Source: a virus
DNA length: 64,000 nucleotides
Virus record (IMG/VR): IMGVR_UViG_3300042090_002485
Span: 123,863-187,862 of that record
Reading direction: 5' to 3' (one strand)
In this document: piece after piece, positions 40,045 through 47,662 of the stretch
Layout: each line of letters opens with the position of its first letter
Numbering within the stretch: position 1 is the stretch's first letter
Position numbers and translations under genes: made by a program
The notes under the pieces: generated by a model
The model's input: the letters and a program-made list of their open reading frames with translations, nothing else
Database searches by the model: none
Told to the model about the DNA's origin: nothing

Positions 40045-41126
40045 GGTGCGTGTACCTCAACAGCGGGCGATGTCAGCGGCGGCGCAGCGAACCCACGCTC
40101 GCGGATGTGCTGCGCGCGGCGGTAGATGCTGGTCTTGGTGCGGCCGGGGAGCTTAGCGAGCAGCACCGGCCAATCGGCGGTGCCACGCGGCACCGGCACC
40201 CGCCCGGGCCCGACGCCGAGCATGTCCGCGATGGTCTGGTCCTCGAGCGGAGACCAGGGAATGGCGGAGCTACGCAGGCGCTCGAGCAGCGCGGCGGCTT
40301 CTTCGTAGGTGGCGGGCGGGGGCCGCGGTGCGGCGCGACGACGCCCGCCCACGGGCGGGAGGCGCGGCTTCTCCCCGAGGGCGCGCTTCATGTACGCCTT
40401 AAGCTGCGTCTGCGGCACGAAGCCGGCGACGAGGAACTCGCGGAGCGTGATCTTGTTGAGGGCGCAGAGGCGCTGCTGCACGGCGGCGCGGGTGCGCTGC
40501 CCGCCCAGCGCGGCGAAGACTAGCTCCCACTGCTCGGGGGACAACGGGACGTGCTTGCCCTTGTGCTCGCCGAACGTGTGCATGCCGAACCAGCGGCGCA
40601 GGACGTTGTCCTCGGCGGCAGTCCATGCCGGGCCGCGCTGGCCATCGTGGTTCGCCGGGTCGTAGGGCGGACGCGGGCGCGGCGGGACGATGAGGGCGCG
40701 GTCGGCCTCGGCGCGGAGCAAGAAGTTGTACATCGCGTTCAGGAACGCGGGGTGCTTGAGGGTGGCGCACTCCCTGAACACGCGGACAGCCTCGACGTGG
40801 TGGAATAGGTGGGGCGGGGTGTCCGTCGGGGCGTGGTGGCGGGGAAGAAGGCGGCGTGGCTTGCCGCGGGTGCCGACGCGGGTCCTGGAGGCGTTGAGCA
40901 GGGCTTCGTAGGAGGGACGGATGTCGGGGACGATGCCCGCCCGGAACTCGTTCAGGAAGACGCCTGGGGGCAGCGTGGTGATCCAGGAGCCGTGTCGACG
41001 GCGGGCGACGAGAGGGAACGACGGTTCGACGCCCTGTTCCTTGAAGACCTGCTCGAGGTCGACACGGTCGTAGTTGTCTGCATAGACGAGAGGTAGGAAG
41101 TTGTAGGGAAACCACGTATGCTTCAC
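40041..41126 (-). CDS. Myb/SANT-like DNA-binding protein, 361 aa
   Basis: GTG 41126. Two SANT/Myb-like helical repeats are visible: WTAAEDNVLRRWFG (about residue 182), continuing into LSPEQWELVFAALGGQRTRA, and WSPLEDQTIADMLG (about 292), continuing into LPGRTKTSIYRRAQHI. The N-terminal half is unrecognised and has a Pro-rich basic linker. Likely a regulator of the adjacent palindromic region or an endonuclease-associated DNA-binding protein. Confidence 0.7.
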   Translation of the reverse strand: MKHTWFPYNFLPLVYADNYDRVDLEQVFKEQGVEPSFPLVARRRHGSWITTLPPGVFLNEFRAGIVPDIRPSYEALLNASRTRVGTRGKPRRLLPRHHAPTDTPPHLFHHVEAVRVFRECATLKHPAFLNAMYNFLLRAEADRALIVPPRPRPPYDPANHDGQRGPAWTAAEDNVLRRWFGMHTFGEHKGKHVPLSPEQWELVFAALGGQRTRAAVQQRLCALNKITLREFLVAGFVPQTQLKAYMKRALGEKPRLPPVGGRRRAAPRPPPATYEEAAALLERLRSSAIPWSPLEDQTIADMLGVGPGRVPVPRGTADWPVLLAKLPGRTKTSIYRRAQHIRERGFAAPPLTSPAVEVHAP

Positions 41127-41135
41127 GGAGGATCA

Positions 41136-41164
41136 TCTTAAAACACCGTAGTGGCACCTGACAA
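41136..41164 (-). promoter_or_regulatory. Promoter of the Myb-like gene
   Basis: Minus strand TTGTCA (41164-41159), 17-base spacer, TTAAGA (41141-41136). The start codon is 9 bases further on and no ribosome site is visible, so the mRNA leader would be very short. Confidence 0.45.
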
Positions 41165-41246
41165 GTGACAGCTTGACTCTAAAACGTAGCCTTAGATACG
41201 TTAGTGTAACTGTTCAAAAACAAAAACAAAATGACATGAAGATCTC

Positions 41247-41281
41247 GGGAATCACAAGGGATGAGCTTACCTTAGAAATTC
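41247..41281 (+). repeat. 35-bp inverted repeat, left arm
   Basis: GGGAATCACAAGGGATGAGC followed by TTACCTTAGAAATTC. It matches the complement of 41396-41430 at 30 of 35 positions; all five differences are transitions. Confidence 0.75.
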
Positions 41282-41344
41282 ACCTTTGCATTTTTCGCGA
41301 TCGTAAAAACCTGCAGAATCTGCAGCCCGTTTTGCCCCATTCAG

Positions 41345-41370
41345 ACATTCAACTACATGTGGTTGAATGT
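41345..41370. promoter_or_regulatory. 26-bp near-perfect palindrome (operator-like)
   Basis: Half sites ACATTCAACTACA and TGTGGTTGAATGT; the second reads ACATTCAACCACA on the other strand, one mismatch in 13. Size and symmetry suit a dimeric repressor or initiator. It lies between the 35-base arms. Confidence 0.65.
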
Positions 41371-41395
41371 ACGTCCTCACTCTCCCCCTACACGC

Positions 41396-41430
41396 GAATT
41401 TCTAAGGTGAGTCCATCCCTCGCGATTCCC
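41396..41430 (-). repeat. 35-bp inverted repeat, right arm
   Basis: Complement reads GGGAATCGCGAGGGATGGAC then TCACCTTAGAAATTC. Pairs with 41247-41281 across about 115 bases. Confidence 0.75.
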
Positions 41431-41580
41431 GCAAAGAAAAGCGTCCCTCCCCCGACCCCCTCCTAGAAGAAGAACCATAGATCTCTGGATATAGTATAGG
41501 TAGGAGGAGGAGGGGAGCGGGGGCCGCGGCGGGTTCTCTGATGCAAAGATCGGCCGTCACGCAGCAGGAGCGAATTTCGT

Positions 41581-42144
41581 ATGGAGACAAGACCTCGACT
41601 TGGGCGTCATCCGAACTACGTGTCGGGTCTCGCACCGACACCCGATGCGCTGAAGCCCTACATCGACTGTGAGCTGGTGCATGGGCACTGGTTCTTCTTG
41701 GATCGGAAGCCGACGCGCCGTCATGACGCGACCGGTCAAGCCATGATCCGCGTGCGGCAGTTCCCCCTCGACGCGGGCGTGTTCAACGTCGCCCGCGTGC
41801 TCCTCGAGCACCGCCACGGCGAGCTGCCGCCCCGCACGGCCGTCTACTCCACGTGCGGGCTACCGCAGTGCATCAACCCCGACCACTGGGCGTTCGCGTG
41901 GCCCGCGCCGCGCTATCGCCTCGATGCCGTCCCCGTCGCCGACGGCAGTGTATGGCGGCTAGTCGTGCAGAAGACTGGCGCGGTCCTCGATCGCGCCGCC
42001 GCCGTGCTGCTCGAGATCGACGGCGTCGTCCACCGCGTCGACGCGCTGCCCGAGCGCCCGCTCGCCGCCGCCTGTGGCACCGTGGTCGACCCGCTTCATG
42101 CTTCCGTGGTCACGCGCGCAGTCTCTTGCCAGGGGTGTCGCTGA
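41581..42144 (+). CDS. HNH-like zinc-loop protein with degenerate VTC module
   Basis: 187 aa. The N-terminal about 105 residues end in STCGLPQCINPDHWAF, the C-x4-C-[IV]-N-P-x-H-[WL] loop typical of HNH-type phage endonucleases (Cys92, Cys97, His102). The C-terminal part has IDGVVHRV with His151, AACGT with Cys165 and AVSCQGCR with Cys183 and Cys186, a VTC-like module without the TCV letters. Confidence 0.65.
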   Translation: METRPRLGRHPNYVSGLAPTPDALKPYIDCELVHGHWFFLDRKPTRRHDATGQAMIRVRQFPLDAGVFNVARVLLEHRHGELPPRTAVYSTCGLPQCINPDHWAFAWPAPRYRLDAVPVADGSVWRLVVQKTGAVLDRAAAVLLEIDGVVHRVDALPERPLAAACGTVVDPLHASVVTRAVSCQGCR

Positions 42145-42725
42145 TGGGGGTCCTGGCGCGCCACCACGGCCATGGTGGGAAGTTGTTGCCGCCGCGCAAC
42201 CTCGTCGAGCCTCTCATCGATCGCGGCCCTCACGTCGGCGAGCACTGGTACTGGCTCGGCGAGTTCGATGGCGGGCCGTTCGAGTCGCAGGCCGAGATTC
42301 GCTGGCAGCCGCCGCGTGAGAAGTTTGCGCGGAGCTTTTGCGTCACACGTTTGTTGTGGGGATGGGACCGTGCCTCGGGCATGGGCATGATCGACGTCAA
42401 GCGGCTGACGCTCCGCAACACGTGCGGCGTGCCTGCGTGCGTCAACCCCACGCACTGGGAGGCTCGTCAACGCAAGGACGTCGCGCCTGCCGGACCGCTC
42501 CGTTCGCAGTTGCCTTTGGACAGCGGCGCGTACGTCTCGTGCTTCTCGGGGTCGCGTTACAGCCGCGACGCGACGCTCACGCACATCGCGCGCGAGGAGT
42601 CCACGCACTCGGTGTGCGGCCGCGCCAAGCAGGTGACGGCGCCACGTGCGACGGTCATCGTGACGTGCGTCGAGTGCCAGAAGACGTGGCTCGCGCTCGG
42701 CAAGACGCTGGAGCCGGCGCTGTGA
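42144..42725 (+). CDS. HNH-like zinc-loop protein fused to VTC module
   Basis: 193 aa, TGATG-coupled to the previous gene and its paralog. NTCGVPACVNPTHWEA gives Cys94, Cys99 and His104 of an HNH-type loop. The C-terminus has LTHIA with His147, SVCGR with Cys158 and VIVTCVECQ with Cys175 and Cys178. The first HNH histidine is not obvious, so nuclease activity is uncertain. Confidence 0.7.
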   Translation: MGVLARHHGHGGKLLPPRNLVEPLIDRGPHVGEHWYWLGEFDGGPFESQAEIRWQPPREKFARSFCVTRLLWGWDRASGMGMIDVKRLTLRNTCGVPACVNPTHWEARQRKDVAPAGPLRSQLPLDSGAYVSCFSGSRYSRDATLTHIAREESTHSVCGRAKQVTAPRATVIVTCVECQKTWLALGKTLEPAL

Positions 42726-43003
42726 GAGGAGGATTACGGCCTGGTCGTGTGCGTTACAACGACGGGCAGCGCAGCGTCGTCGTGCACCTGGTGACGTTCG
42801 TCTGCGTCCAACGTCTCGACACCCCAGGTATCGTGCACGCAGCGGTCTGTGTTACCGGTGCACGCTGGAGCAACGGGACCGACCGTCACATATGGCATCT
42901 AAGATGTGTGCTTCATACGGTGTATGACCGCTGGAGCATCATCGACGTACCAGGCCCCGTCACGTGCGTGCGATGCATCAGCACCAGCTCGCCGTGGCCA
43001 TGA
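42722..43003 (+). CDS. VTC-module protein, 93 aa
   Basis: First simple member of array 3. TPGIVHAA gives His39, LRCVL gives Cys62 and PVTCVRCIS gives Cys82 and Cys85. An earlier SVVVHLV may be a remnant of a second His motif. GTG start. Confidence 0.75.
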   Translation: MRGGLRPGRVRYNDGQRSVVVHLVTFVCVQRLDTPGIVHAAVCVTGARWSNGTDRHIWHLRCVLHTVYDRWSIIDVPGPVTCVRCISTSSPWP

Positions 43004-43239
43004 TCCAAGGGGATTCGATGCGAGCCGTACAAACGATCCGTCGCTGCGAGCTGATTGATGCTCCAGGAGTTGTCCACGTCTCGTACTATCTCGAACAACA
43101 ACGAGGTATCGAACCCGTACGACGTACGTACTGGCTGGCATGTGCTCCGACCGTGCCGCATCGTCCGCACAACGTCCGACGCAACTATCGAACCGTGACC
43201 TGCGTGCTGTGCATCGTCAGCGGACAGGCGACGCGCTGA
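43000..43239 (+). CDS. VTC-module protein, 79 aa
   Basis: APGVVHVS gives His26, LACAP gives Cys48 and TVTCVLCIV gives Cys68 and Cys71. ATG in a 4-base overlap; ATG 43018 is a shorter alternative. Confidence 0.8.
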   Translation: MIQGDSMRAVQTIRRCELIDAPGVVHVSYYLEQQRGIEPVRRTYWLACAPTVPHRPHNVRRNYRTVTCVLCIVSGQATR

Positions 43240-43487
43240 TGGGGTCTACACCGTCAACGCCTGGCCTCTCTTACGTCCGGTTGTGGGGTTGCACGATCAC
43301 GCACCTGCTGTGGACCGTGTGGACGTCGCGGTCAGACAAACCAGGGTACGAGCTGACGCATCGCATTTACTGCAACGACTACGACGGCCGCATCTCGTCG
43401 GGTGCCTTCGAGCCTATCCTGGGGCCGTCGACGTGCGTGTTGTGCTTGGCGAAGCAGGGCAAGGTCGGCCAGATCGGTCCGCTGTGA
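43239..43487 (+). CDS. VTC-module protein, 82 aa
   Basis: CTITHLL gives His22, IYCND gives Cys45 and STCVLCLA gives Cys66 and Cys69. TGATG overlap upstream. Confidence 0.8.
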   Translation: MGSTPSTPGLSYVRLWGCTITHLLWTVWTSRSDKPGYELTHRIYCNDYDGRISSGAFEPILGPSTCVLCLAKQGKVGQIGPL

Positions 43488-43711
43488 GCACACGCGTGCG
43501 TGTCCGCGACATGGATCGCCAACTCGGCCTTGTTGTCCATGTTGTCTATGATCATCACCCTGCTGAAGGGCATGATGGGCCTACTACAACGTTGACCTGT
43601 GCGCCTATTATGCATTGGGATGACATCGATACGGTCGCGACCAACGACGCCATCACGTGCGTGCGTTGCCTTGCCAAGGAGATCCACGATGGCCGCCTTC
43701 CCAAAGCCTAG
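43484..43711 (+). CDS. VTC-module protein, 75 aa
   Basis: LGLVVHVV gives His19, LTCAP gives Cys39 and AITCVRCLA gives Cys59 and Cys62. Several extra His (DHHPAEGH) in the loop. GTG start. Confidence 0.8.
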   Translation: MSTRVRVRDMDRQLGLVVHVVYDHHPAEGHDGPTTTLTCAPIMHWDDIDTVATNDAITCVRCLAKEIHDGRLPKA

Positions 43712-43928
43712 TCGTTGGTGCGCCGTCTACACGCCACGTGACCAGCTCGTGCATGCAGTGATAGCCGTTTCCTCAGAGGGTGCGCTTGTTTGGTTTTGTC
43801 CTGCTCACTGGCACGGCAAGGACAGCCGGAAGTTCGTGCTTCTCTCGAAGGTCAACTGCGTCGTGTGCTTGTCCGTGTACACGCTGCATCCACAAGGAGA
43901 AACGTCGCTATGCCACTACGTGGAGTGA
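43689..43928 (+). CDS. VTC-module protein, 79 aa
   Basis: DQLVHAV gives His22, WFCPAHWH gives Cys37 and KVNCVVCLS gives Cys57 and Cys60. An unusual 20-residue tail contains another Cys and His (SLCHYVE). Confidence 0.75.
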   Translation: MAAFPKPSRWCAVYTPRDQLVHAVIAVSSEGALVWFCPAHWHGKDSRKFVLLSKVNCVVCLSVYTLHPQGETSLCHYVE

Positions 43929-44137
43929 CTCTCACGCGACAACGGTTTCGCAGCTTCCCAGATACGCACGACAACCTTGTGCATGTGTTTCGCGCCGTCG
44001 AACACACGCCGTCTTTTCGTTCGTACGCGCTGCTGTGTCATCCGCTCGCGCCGTGGTACCAGGAACATGAACTGGCGTTGACTGAGGAGCCCATCGATTG
44101 CGTGAGGTGCTTGGCCCATGGGGCGCTGCCGCCGTGA
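43910..44137 (+). CDS. VTC-module protein, 75 aa
   Basis: DNLVHVF gives His25, LLCHP gives Cys43 and PIDCVRCLA gives Cys64 and Cys67, with Asp in the Thr position. AAGGAG lies upstream of ATG 43910. Confidence 0.8.
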   Translation: MPLRGVTLTRQRFRSFPDTHDNLVHVFRAVEHTPSFRSYALLCHPLAPWYQEHELALTEEPIDCVRCLAHGALPP

Positions 44138-44358
44138 CACGCGTTAACGTTAGCAATCGTCGCTTGCTGACGAAGAAAGGCAACCGCGAGCTGGTGCACC
44201 GTGCGATGGACACCGTCAACGAGAACCACGACCTGACCTACACCTTCGTGTGCATGCCGAACCTCGACTACAGCTGGTCCGAGGTTTCGAGCATGACCTT
44301 CGCGCCGGTCAACTGTGTGTGCTGCTTAGCGTCGCCGGCGTACAAGGTGTCGTCGTGA
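44134..44358 (+). CDS. VTC-module protein, 74 aa
   Basis: RELVHRA gives His22, FVCMP gives Cys40 and PVNCVCCLA gives Cys61 and Cys64, with an extra Cys63. GTG start in overlap. Confidence 0.8.
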   Translation: MTRVNVSNRRLLTKKGNRELVHRAMDTVNENHDLTYTFVCMPNLDYSWSEVSSMTFAPVNCVCCLASPAYKVSS

Positions 44359-44576
44359 TCACGTACCGACGCATCATCGCGAAGGTTCGCCATGGCGCTG
44401 CTGAGACGCAGCTCGTCCATGGCTTCACGGTTTACATACACGGAAACGGGCGGCAGTTCCTCAGCAAGTGGTGCGGCCCCGAGGTCTTCAACTACAGCGA
44501 GGACGAAGTGTCGCCGTCGCAACCGCAGCTGACGTGCGTGGCCTGCATCGCGTACGAGATCGAGCACGCGCCATGA
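44355..44576 (+). CDS. VTC-module protein, 73 aa
   Basis: TQLVHGF gives His22, KWCGP gives Cys40 and QLTCVACIA gives Cys61 and Cys64. The YRRIIAK start is shared with the next gene, a visible recent paralog. Confidence 0.8.
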   Translation: MITYRRIIAKVRHGAAETQLVHGFTVYIHGNGRQFLSKWCGPEVFNYSEDEVSPSQPQLTCVACIAYEIEHAP

Positions 44577-44827
44577 TGCGCAGCTATCGGCGCATCATCG
44601 CGTTCAAGATCGGCGACTTCGAACGCGGTGACGACGGCACGCTCGTGCATGTGTTCACGAACCATCGTGTGGCTGGCGAGTGGGTTCACCGCCTTAAGTG
44701 TCGTAGCTCGTTCTGGACATATCGTGGTGGCGAGGTCAGCGAAGTTAGACCGATGCCGACGTGCGTGGCGTGCATCGCTGCGCTGATCGAGGAGGAACAT
44801 GACCGATCCCAGGTTGGCGCGTGGTGA
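44573..44827 (+). CDS. VTC-module protein, 84 aa
   Basis: GTLVHVF gives His26, LKCRS gives Cys43 and MPTCVACIA gives Cys64 and Cys67. SYRRIIAFK start and TCVACIA end pair it with the gene at 44355. Acidic C-terminal helix. Confidence 0.8.
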   Translation: MMRSYRRIIAFKIGDFERGDDGTLVHVFTNHRVAGEWVHRLKCRSSFWTYRGGEVSEVRPMPTCVACIAALIEEEHDRSQVGAW

Positions 44828-44836
44828 GGAGTACCG

Positions 44837-45079
44837 ATGAGCTTGGAATACGCGCCGCGCCAGAACATCCGTTACATCACTCCAGCCCTGGGAGGTATTG
44901 TGCACGCGACCTACGCGTCCAAGTACATCAGCGCCTACAAAACAACGTCCGGGTACATGTGGGTGCGTCGTGTACGTTGCGCCGACGGTGTCGGTGCCGT
45001 GTTGATGGCTGGCACGTTCGAGTCCACCGACGACATGGTGACATGCGCGGTGTGCGTCGGGTTGCCGTCGCTATGTTGA
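44837..45079 (+). CDS. VTC-module protein, 80 aa
   Basis: LGGIVHAT gives His23, VRCAD gives Cys48 and MVTCAVCVG gives Cys70 and Cys73. A 9-base gap upstream includes GAGGAG, which overlaps the previous stop region. Confidence 0.8.
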   Translation: MSLEYAPRQNIRYITPALGGIVHATYASKYISAYKTTSGYMWVRRVRCADGVGAVLMAGTFESTDDMVTCAVCVGLPSLC

Positions 45080-45333
45080 GCCAGCGCGCACACCTGGTCG
45101 GCCGAACACGTGTTTCTGGTCCAGATGACGCGCTTGTCGTGGGAGTCTTCGTTACTAAGCTTGTTCACTACGTATTCTCCTACAACAACCCGCCCCGGAA
45201 CTATCCAAGTTCGTTCTACGTGTTGTGCACGCACGCGATGCTCAGCACCATGTACAAAGAGTACGTCGCAAGCCGCGCCGCAGTGACATGCGTGCAATGT
45301 CTTGCAGCTGTGCAGCGGGAGGGCTTCACGTGA
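45073..45333 (+). CDS. VTC-module protein, 86 aa
   Basis: TKLVHYV gives His32, VLCTH gives Cys52 and AVTCVQCLA gives Cys73 and Cys76. Longer N-terminal segment than neighbours. Confidence 0.8.
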   Translation: MLSQRAHLVGRTRVSGPDDALVVGVFVTKLVHYVFSYNNPPRNYPSSFYVLCTHAMLSTMYKEYVASRAAVTCVQCLAAVQREGFT

Positions 45334-45593
45334 AAATCGCTCTTGGCCTTCAACAACCACGCCCCCTCTACTTGTCGTGCGGCCCGAATATACGTCTGTA
45401 CACGCGCGACGATGACATCGTTCATCACAGCGTGCACGTTCGGGTCGGCGGCCTGCATGGCTTCATTGAGTCATACGACGTCATTGCGTGCACACAACAT
45501 AACCTGCGCGACGTTATCTGTACCCAAGCCTTGGGTGTTGTGACCTGCGTGGCTTGCATCGCTTACGTTCTGCACGGAAAGATTTCGCTGTGA
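45330..45593 (+). CDS. VTC-module protein, 87 aa
   Basis: DDIVHHSVHV gives His32, IACTQ gives Cys54 (or VICTQ, Cys64) and VVTCVACIA gives Cys73 and Cys76. Two alternative central cysteines. Confidence 0.8.
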   Translation: MKIALGLQQPRPLYLSCGPNIRLYTRDDDIVHHSVHVRVGGLHGFIESYDVIACTQHNLRDVICTQALGVVTCVACIAYVLHGKISL

Positions 45594-45823
45594 AGACTGT
45601 GAAGGCGATGCAACGCGACGACAACGTCTACCTGCTTGGCGACGATGAGACACGTGGCCTCGTGCACGTCAGTTACACCATCGACTGGGTCTCGAACCTA
45701 CCGGACAGTGCTCGGTTCTTGGCGTGCGACGGACGTAGCTTGCATGCCGGTACGCACCTGGCCACCGATTACATTGTCACGTGCGTCGTGTGTTGGGCAA
45801 CGTTGGCAAGATGGCCGTCATGA
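45590..45823 (+). CDS. VTC-module protein, 77 aa
   Basis: TRGLVHVS gives His26, LACDG gives Cys46 and IVTCVVCWA gives Cys65 and Cys68. GTG start. Confidence 0.8.
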   Translation: MKTVKAMQRDDNVYLLGDDETRGLVHVSYTIDWVSNLPDSARFLACDGRSLHAGTHLATDYIVTCVVCWATLARWPS

Positions 45824-46053
45824 AGCGCACCTACGACGGCTACCAGCACCACTGCCGAGGCAGCAACGCAGTCATCGGGCTCGTTGACGACCTCGTCGTG
45901 CACGGCACGTTGTGCCTCACGTCCATCGCCGCGCCGTGGATAGGCCGACGAGCCATCGCCTGCCTGGGCGTGGACGTCGAGCTGATCAACGCGCGCTACG
46001 TTGTCCGCGCGCCAACGTGCGTGCGCTGCATCGCCGAACTTGTTGGTTTATGA
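45820..46053 (+). CDS. VTC-module protein, 77 aa
   Basis: DLVVHGT gives His28, IACLG gives Cys48 and PTCVRCIA gives Cys67 and Cys70. ATG 45820 (4-base overlap) or 45811. Confidence 0.8.
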   Translation: MKRTYDGYQHHCRGSNAVIGLVDDLVVHGTLCLTSIAAPWIGRRAIACLGVDVELINARYVVRAPTCVRCIAELVGL

Positions 46054-46066
46054 TACCAACCAGACC

Positions 46067-46312
46067 ATGAAGCTGACCGTGGAGATCGACAGCATCATGC
46101 ACAACACCCGGATGCCTAAGCCGAGCCCAGAAAACGGACAGCTCGCAACTGGCCCGTTCCACGCGCTCGAAACAGCCTGCGGCCAAAGTTTCATGGGAGG
46201 CAATCCCATCCCACGCCAGGGCATAGCTGACCTGCCGCCAGCGCCACGTGTTGCTGTTGGCGGCGTGGTTACGTGCATGTTGTGCATAGCGACGTGGACC
46301 AAGGAGAACTAG
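46067..46312 (+). CDS. VTC-module protein, 81 aa
   Basis: DSIMHNT gives His12, TACGQ gives Cys38 and VVTCMLCIA gives Cys70 and Cys73. A long Pro-rich loop separates Cys38 from the terminal pair. Confidence 0.75.
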   Translation: MKLTVEIDSIMHNTRMPKPSPENGQLATGPFHALETACGQSFMGGNPIPRQGIADLPPAPRVAVGGVVTCMLCIATWTKEN

Positions 46313-46333
46313 ATAAAATACCCCAAGCTTACT

Positions 46334-46492
46334 GTGCTCGAGTTGATCATCGTGCTCGTCGTCATCGCCGGGTTCGTGACGGTGGTTTGGTTCATGGTGC
46401 TCGAACGTGATGAGAAGGCCGACTGCCGAGACCGGGGCGCAGTGCATCGCTGCTCTCGACAGCATCCAGGACAAGTTCGCGCAGATGGCTGA
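46334..46492 (+). CDS. Small membrane protein, possible frameshift partner of next frame
   Basis: 52 aa from GTG 46334. LELIIVLVVIAGFVTVVWFM is a membrane helix followed by ERDEKADCRDRG and a short tail that loses protein character. The following frame (46410) then takes over with a plausible helix, so one base may be missing or a -1/+1 shift used. Confidence 0.4.
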   Translation: MLELIIVLVVIAGFVTVVWFMVLERDEKADCRDRGAVHRCSRQHPGQVRADG

Positions 46493-46571
46493 TATGCTTG
46501 ACAACGTCACTGGCGTCGCCAAGGTCCTCGGTGTCGCCCTGGACAACCTCAAGGAGGACATGAAGCTATGA
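46410..46571 (+). CDS. Small helical protein overlapping membrane protein frame
   Basis: 53 aa. From residue 11 on (QCIAALDSIQDKFAQMADML) it is an amphipathic helix typical of a real protein, ending in an ATGA overlap with the next gene. Either an independent gene or the C-terminus of the 46334 protein. Confidence 0.45.
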   Translation: MRRPTAETGAQCIAALDSIQDKFAQMADMLDNVTGVAKVLGVALDNLKEDMKL

Positions 46572-47182
46572 GCAACGCGATCGTAAACAACAACCAAATC
46601 ATATTATACAGCGACGAAGGCAACCCGCTGGACGCGCTGACGCCGAAAGCTGCGCGCGCGCTGTCGCAGCAGCTGCTCGATGCGGCGTTCGTGCTCGAAA
46701 CGGGGCGTATCACCGAACGCACGCGAGCGTGGTACTTCGGCGTGTGGAACGACGTGGGCCACGACTTGCACCACATCGGCGGTTCGCGTGTTCGCTACGA
46801 AGACCCGTATTGCCCTGCACAGAAGCTCCACACCCTCGACGGTGGCTGGGCACCGCGCCACGAAGGCCAGACGGTTTTTTACACCGCCGCGTACTATCTC
46901 GACCCCCACAAGATGACGCGCATGGGTCACGTCGGCGGCGAGTGTCCGCAGGGCCAGTTCCTCTTCCACCGCTATATGAAGGACGGTTCGTGGATGACAC
47001 TGCTGGCGTGGTGGGACCGTACGCATGGCGACAAGCGCGGCTCCTGCAATTCGGTCTACATCGTCGAGGGCGAGTTCGCGGTCAGCGAGATGTTGGCGTG
47101 GTGGCCCAAGCACTTCCCGCTCCAGGCCAAGCACCTCAAAGACGCAGGCGTCGAGCTGGTGCAGGTACATGCATCGGTTTGA
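46568..47182 (+). CDS. Hypothetical protein, 204 aa
   Basis: It contains a helical N-terminal part (TPKAARALSQQLLDAAFVLE) and then an aromatic- and His-rich alpha/beta body (WYFGVWNDVGHDLHHIGG, YTAAYYLDPHKMTRMGHVGG). A His-rich pocket might bind metal. Its end overlaps the next ATG. Confidence 0.7.
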   Translation: MSNAIVNNNQIILYSDEGNPLDALTPKAARALSQQLLDAAFVLETGRITERTRAWYFGVWNDVGHDLHHIGGSRVRYEDPYCPAQKLHTLDGGWAPRHEGQTVFYTAAYYLDPHKMTRMGHVGGECPQGQFLFHRYMKDGSWMTLLAWWDRTHGDKRGSCNSVYIVEGEFAVSEMLAWWPKHFPLQAKHLKDAGVELVQVHASV

Positions 47183-47381
47183 GCCGTTCGTCGCGACGTG
47201 GAACGGTGGGGTCCTCGCGCACCTGCTGGTGCCGTACGACCGCGTCGCGCAGAACATCGGTGATGTGTTTCGGGCGCTGTGCGGCACCACCAATCGATGG
47301 TCAGAGGGCTTCACCGATAACCAGTTCGTCAAGGTCGAGGGGCCGCCGACGTGCGTGCTGTGCTGGGCGGCGGCGCCATGA
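47169..47381 (+). CDS. VTC-module protein, 70 aa
   Basis: GGVLAHLL gives His18, ALCGT gives Cys38 and PTCVLCWA gives Cys62 and Cys65. ATG lies 14 bases inside the previous gene, with GCAGG upstream. Confidence 0.75.
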   Translation: MHRFEPFVATWNGGVLAHLLVPYDRVAQNIGDVFRALCGTTNRWSEGFTDNQFVKVEGPPTCVLCWAAAP

Positions 47382-47632
47382 CGGTCTACAACAACGTGCG
47401 CGGTCCCGACGGTATCGTGCACAACATCCTATTCGGCGAGCGCTGGGGCACGCGCTGCGGTAACACGTTCGGCAACGAGCACGTGGATCCAGAATGGCGG
47501 CCGTCGGCGGACGTGGTCACCTGCGTGCGGTGTGTTGCTGGGGTACGCGAGACCAGCCTCCTCGAGGACAGGGCGCTCGACGCGTTGTTGTGCGCGTTGG
47601 TCGAGGCCTACAAGAGGTCGCCCAATGGCTAA
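47378..47632 (+). CDS. VTC module with helical C-terminal extension, 84 aa
   Basis: PDGIVHNI gives His15, TRCGN gives Cys27 and VVTCVRCVA gives Cys49 and Cys52. The 30-residue tail (RALDALLCALVEAYKRSPNG) is homologous to the end of the coiled-coil protein at 49626, linking two otherwise different genes. Confidence 0.8.
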   Translation: MTVYNNVRGPDGIVHNILFGERWGTRCGNTFGNEHVDPEWRPSADVVTCVRCVAGVRETSLLEDRALDALLCALVEAYKRSPNG

Positions 47633-47662
47633 GCTCACCGCGAAGAGTCTCAGGCTCGCTGA
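47621..47662 (+). repeat. 42-bp direct repeat, copy 1
   Basis: Identical to 49941-49982. It spans the last codons of one gene and the first 12 codons of the next (MAKLTAKSLRLA). Confidence 0.9.

Larger units (their letters stand above)
41127..41580. other. Palindrome-rich divergent intergenic region
   Basis: 454 bases between divergent genes and visibly richer in A/T than the rest. It holds a pair of 35-base inverted repeats, a 26-base palindrome and CTGCAG-AAT-CTGCAG. A TTG-started frame (41173-41466) crosses it but looks like chance. Candidate control region or replication origin. Confidence 0.6.

Noticed and set aside
41173-41466. TTG-started frame across the palindromic region
   Set aside because: No ribosome site, amino-acid pattern unlike neighbours, and it covers the inverted repeats.
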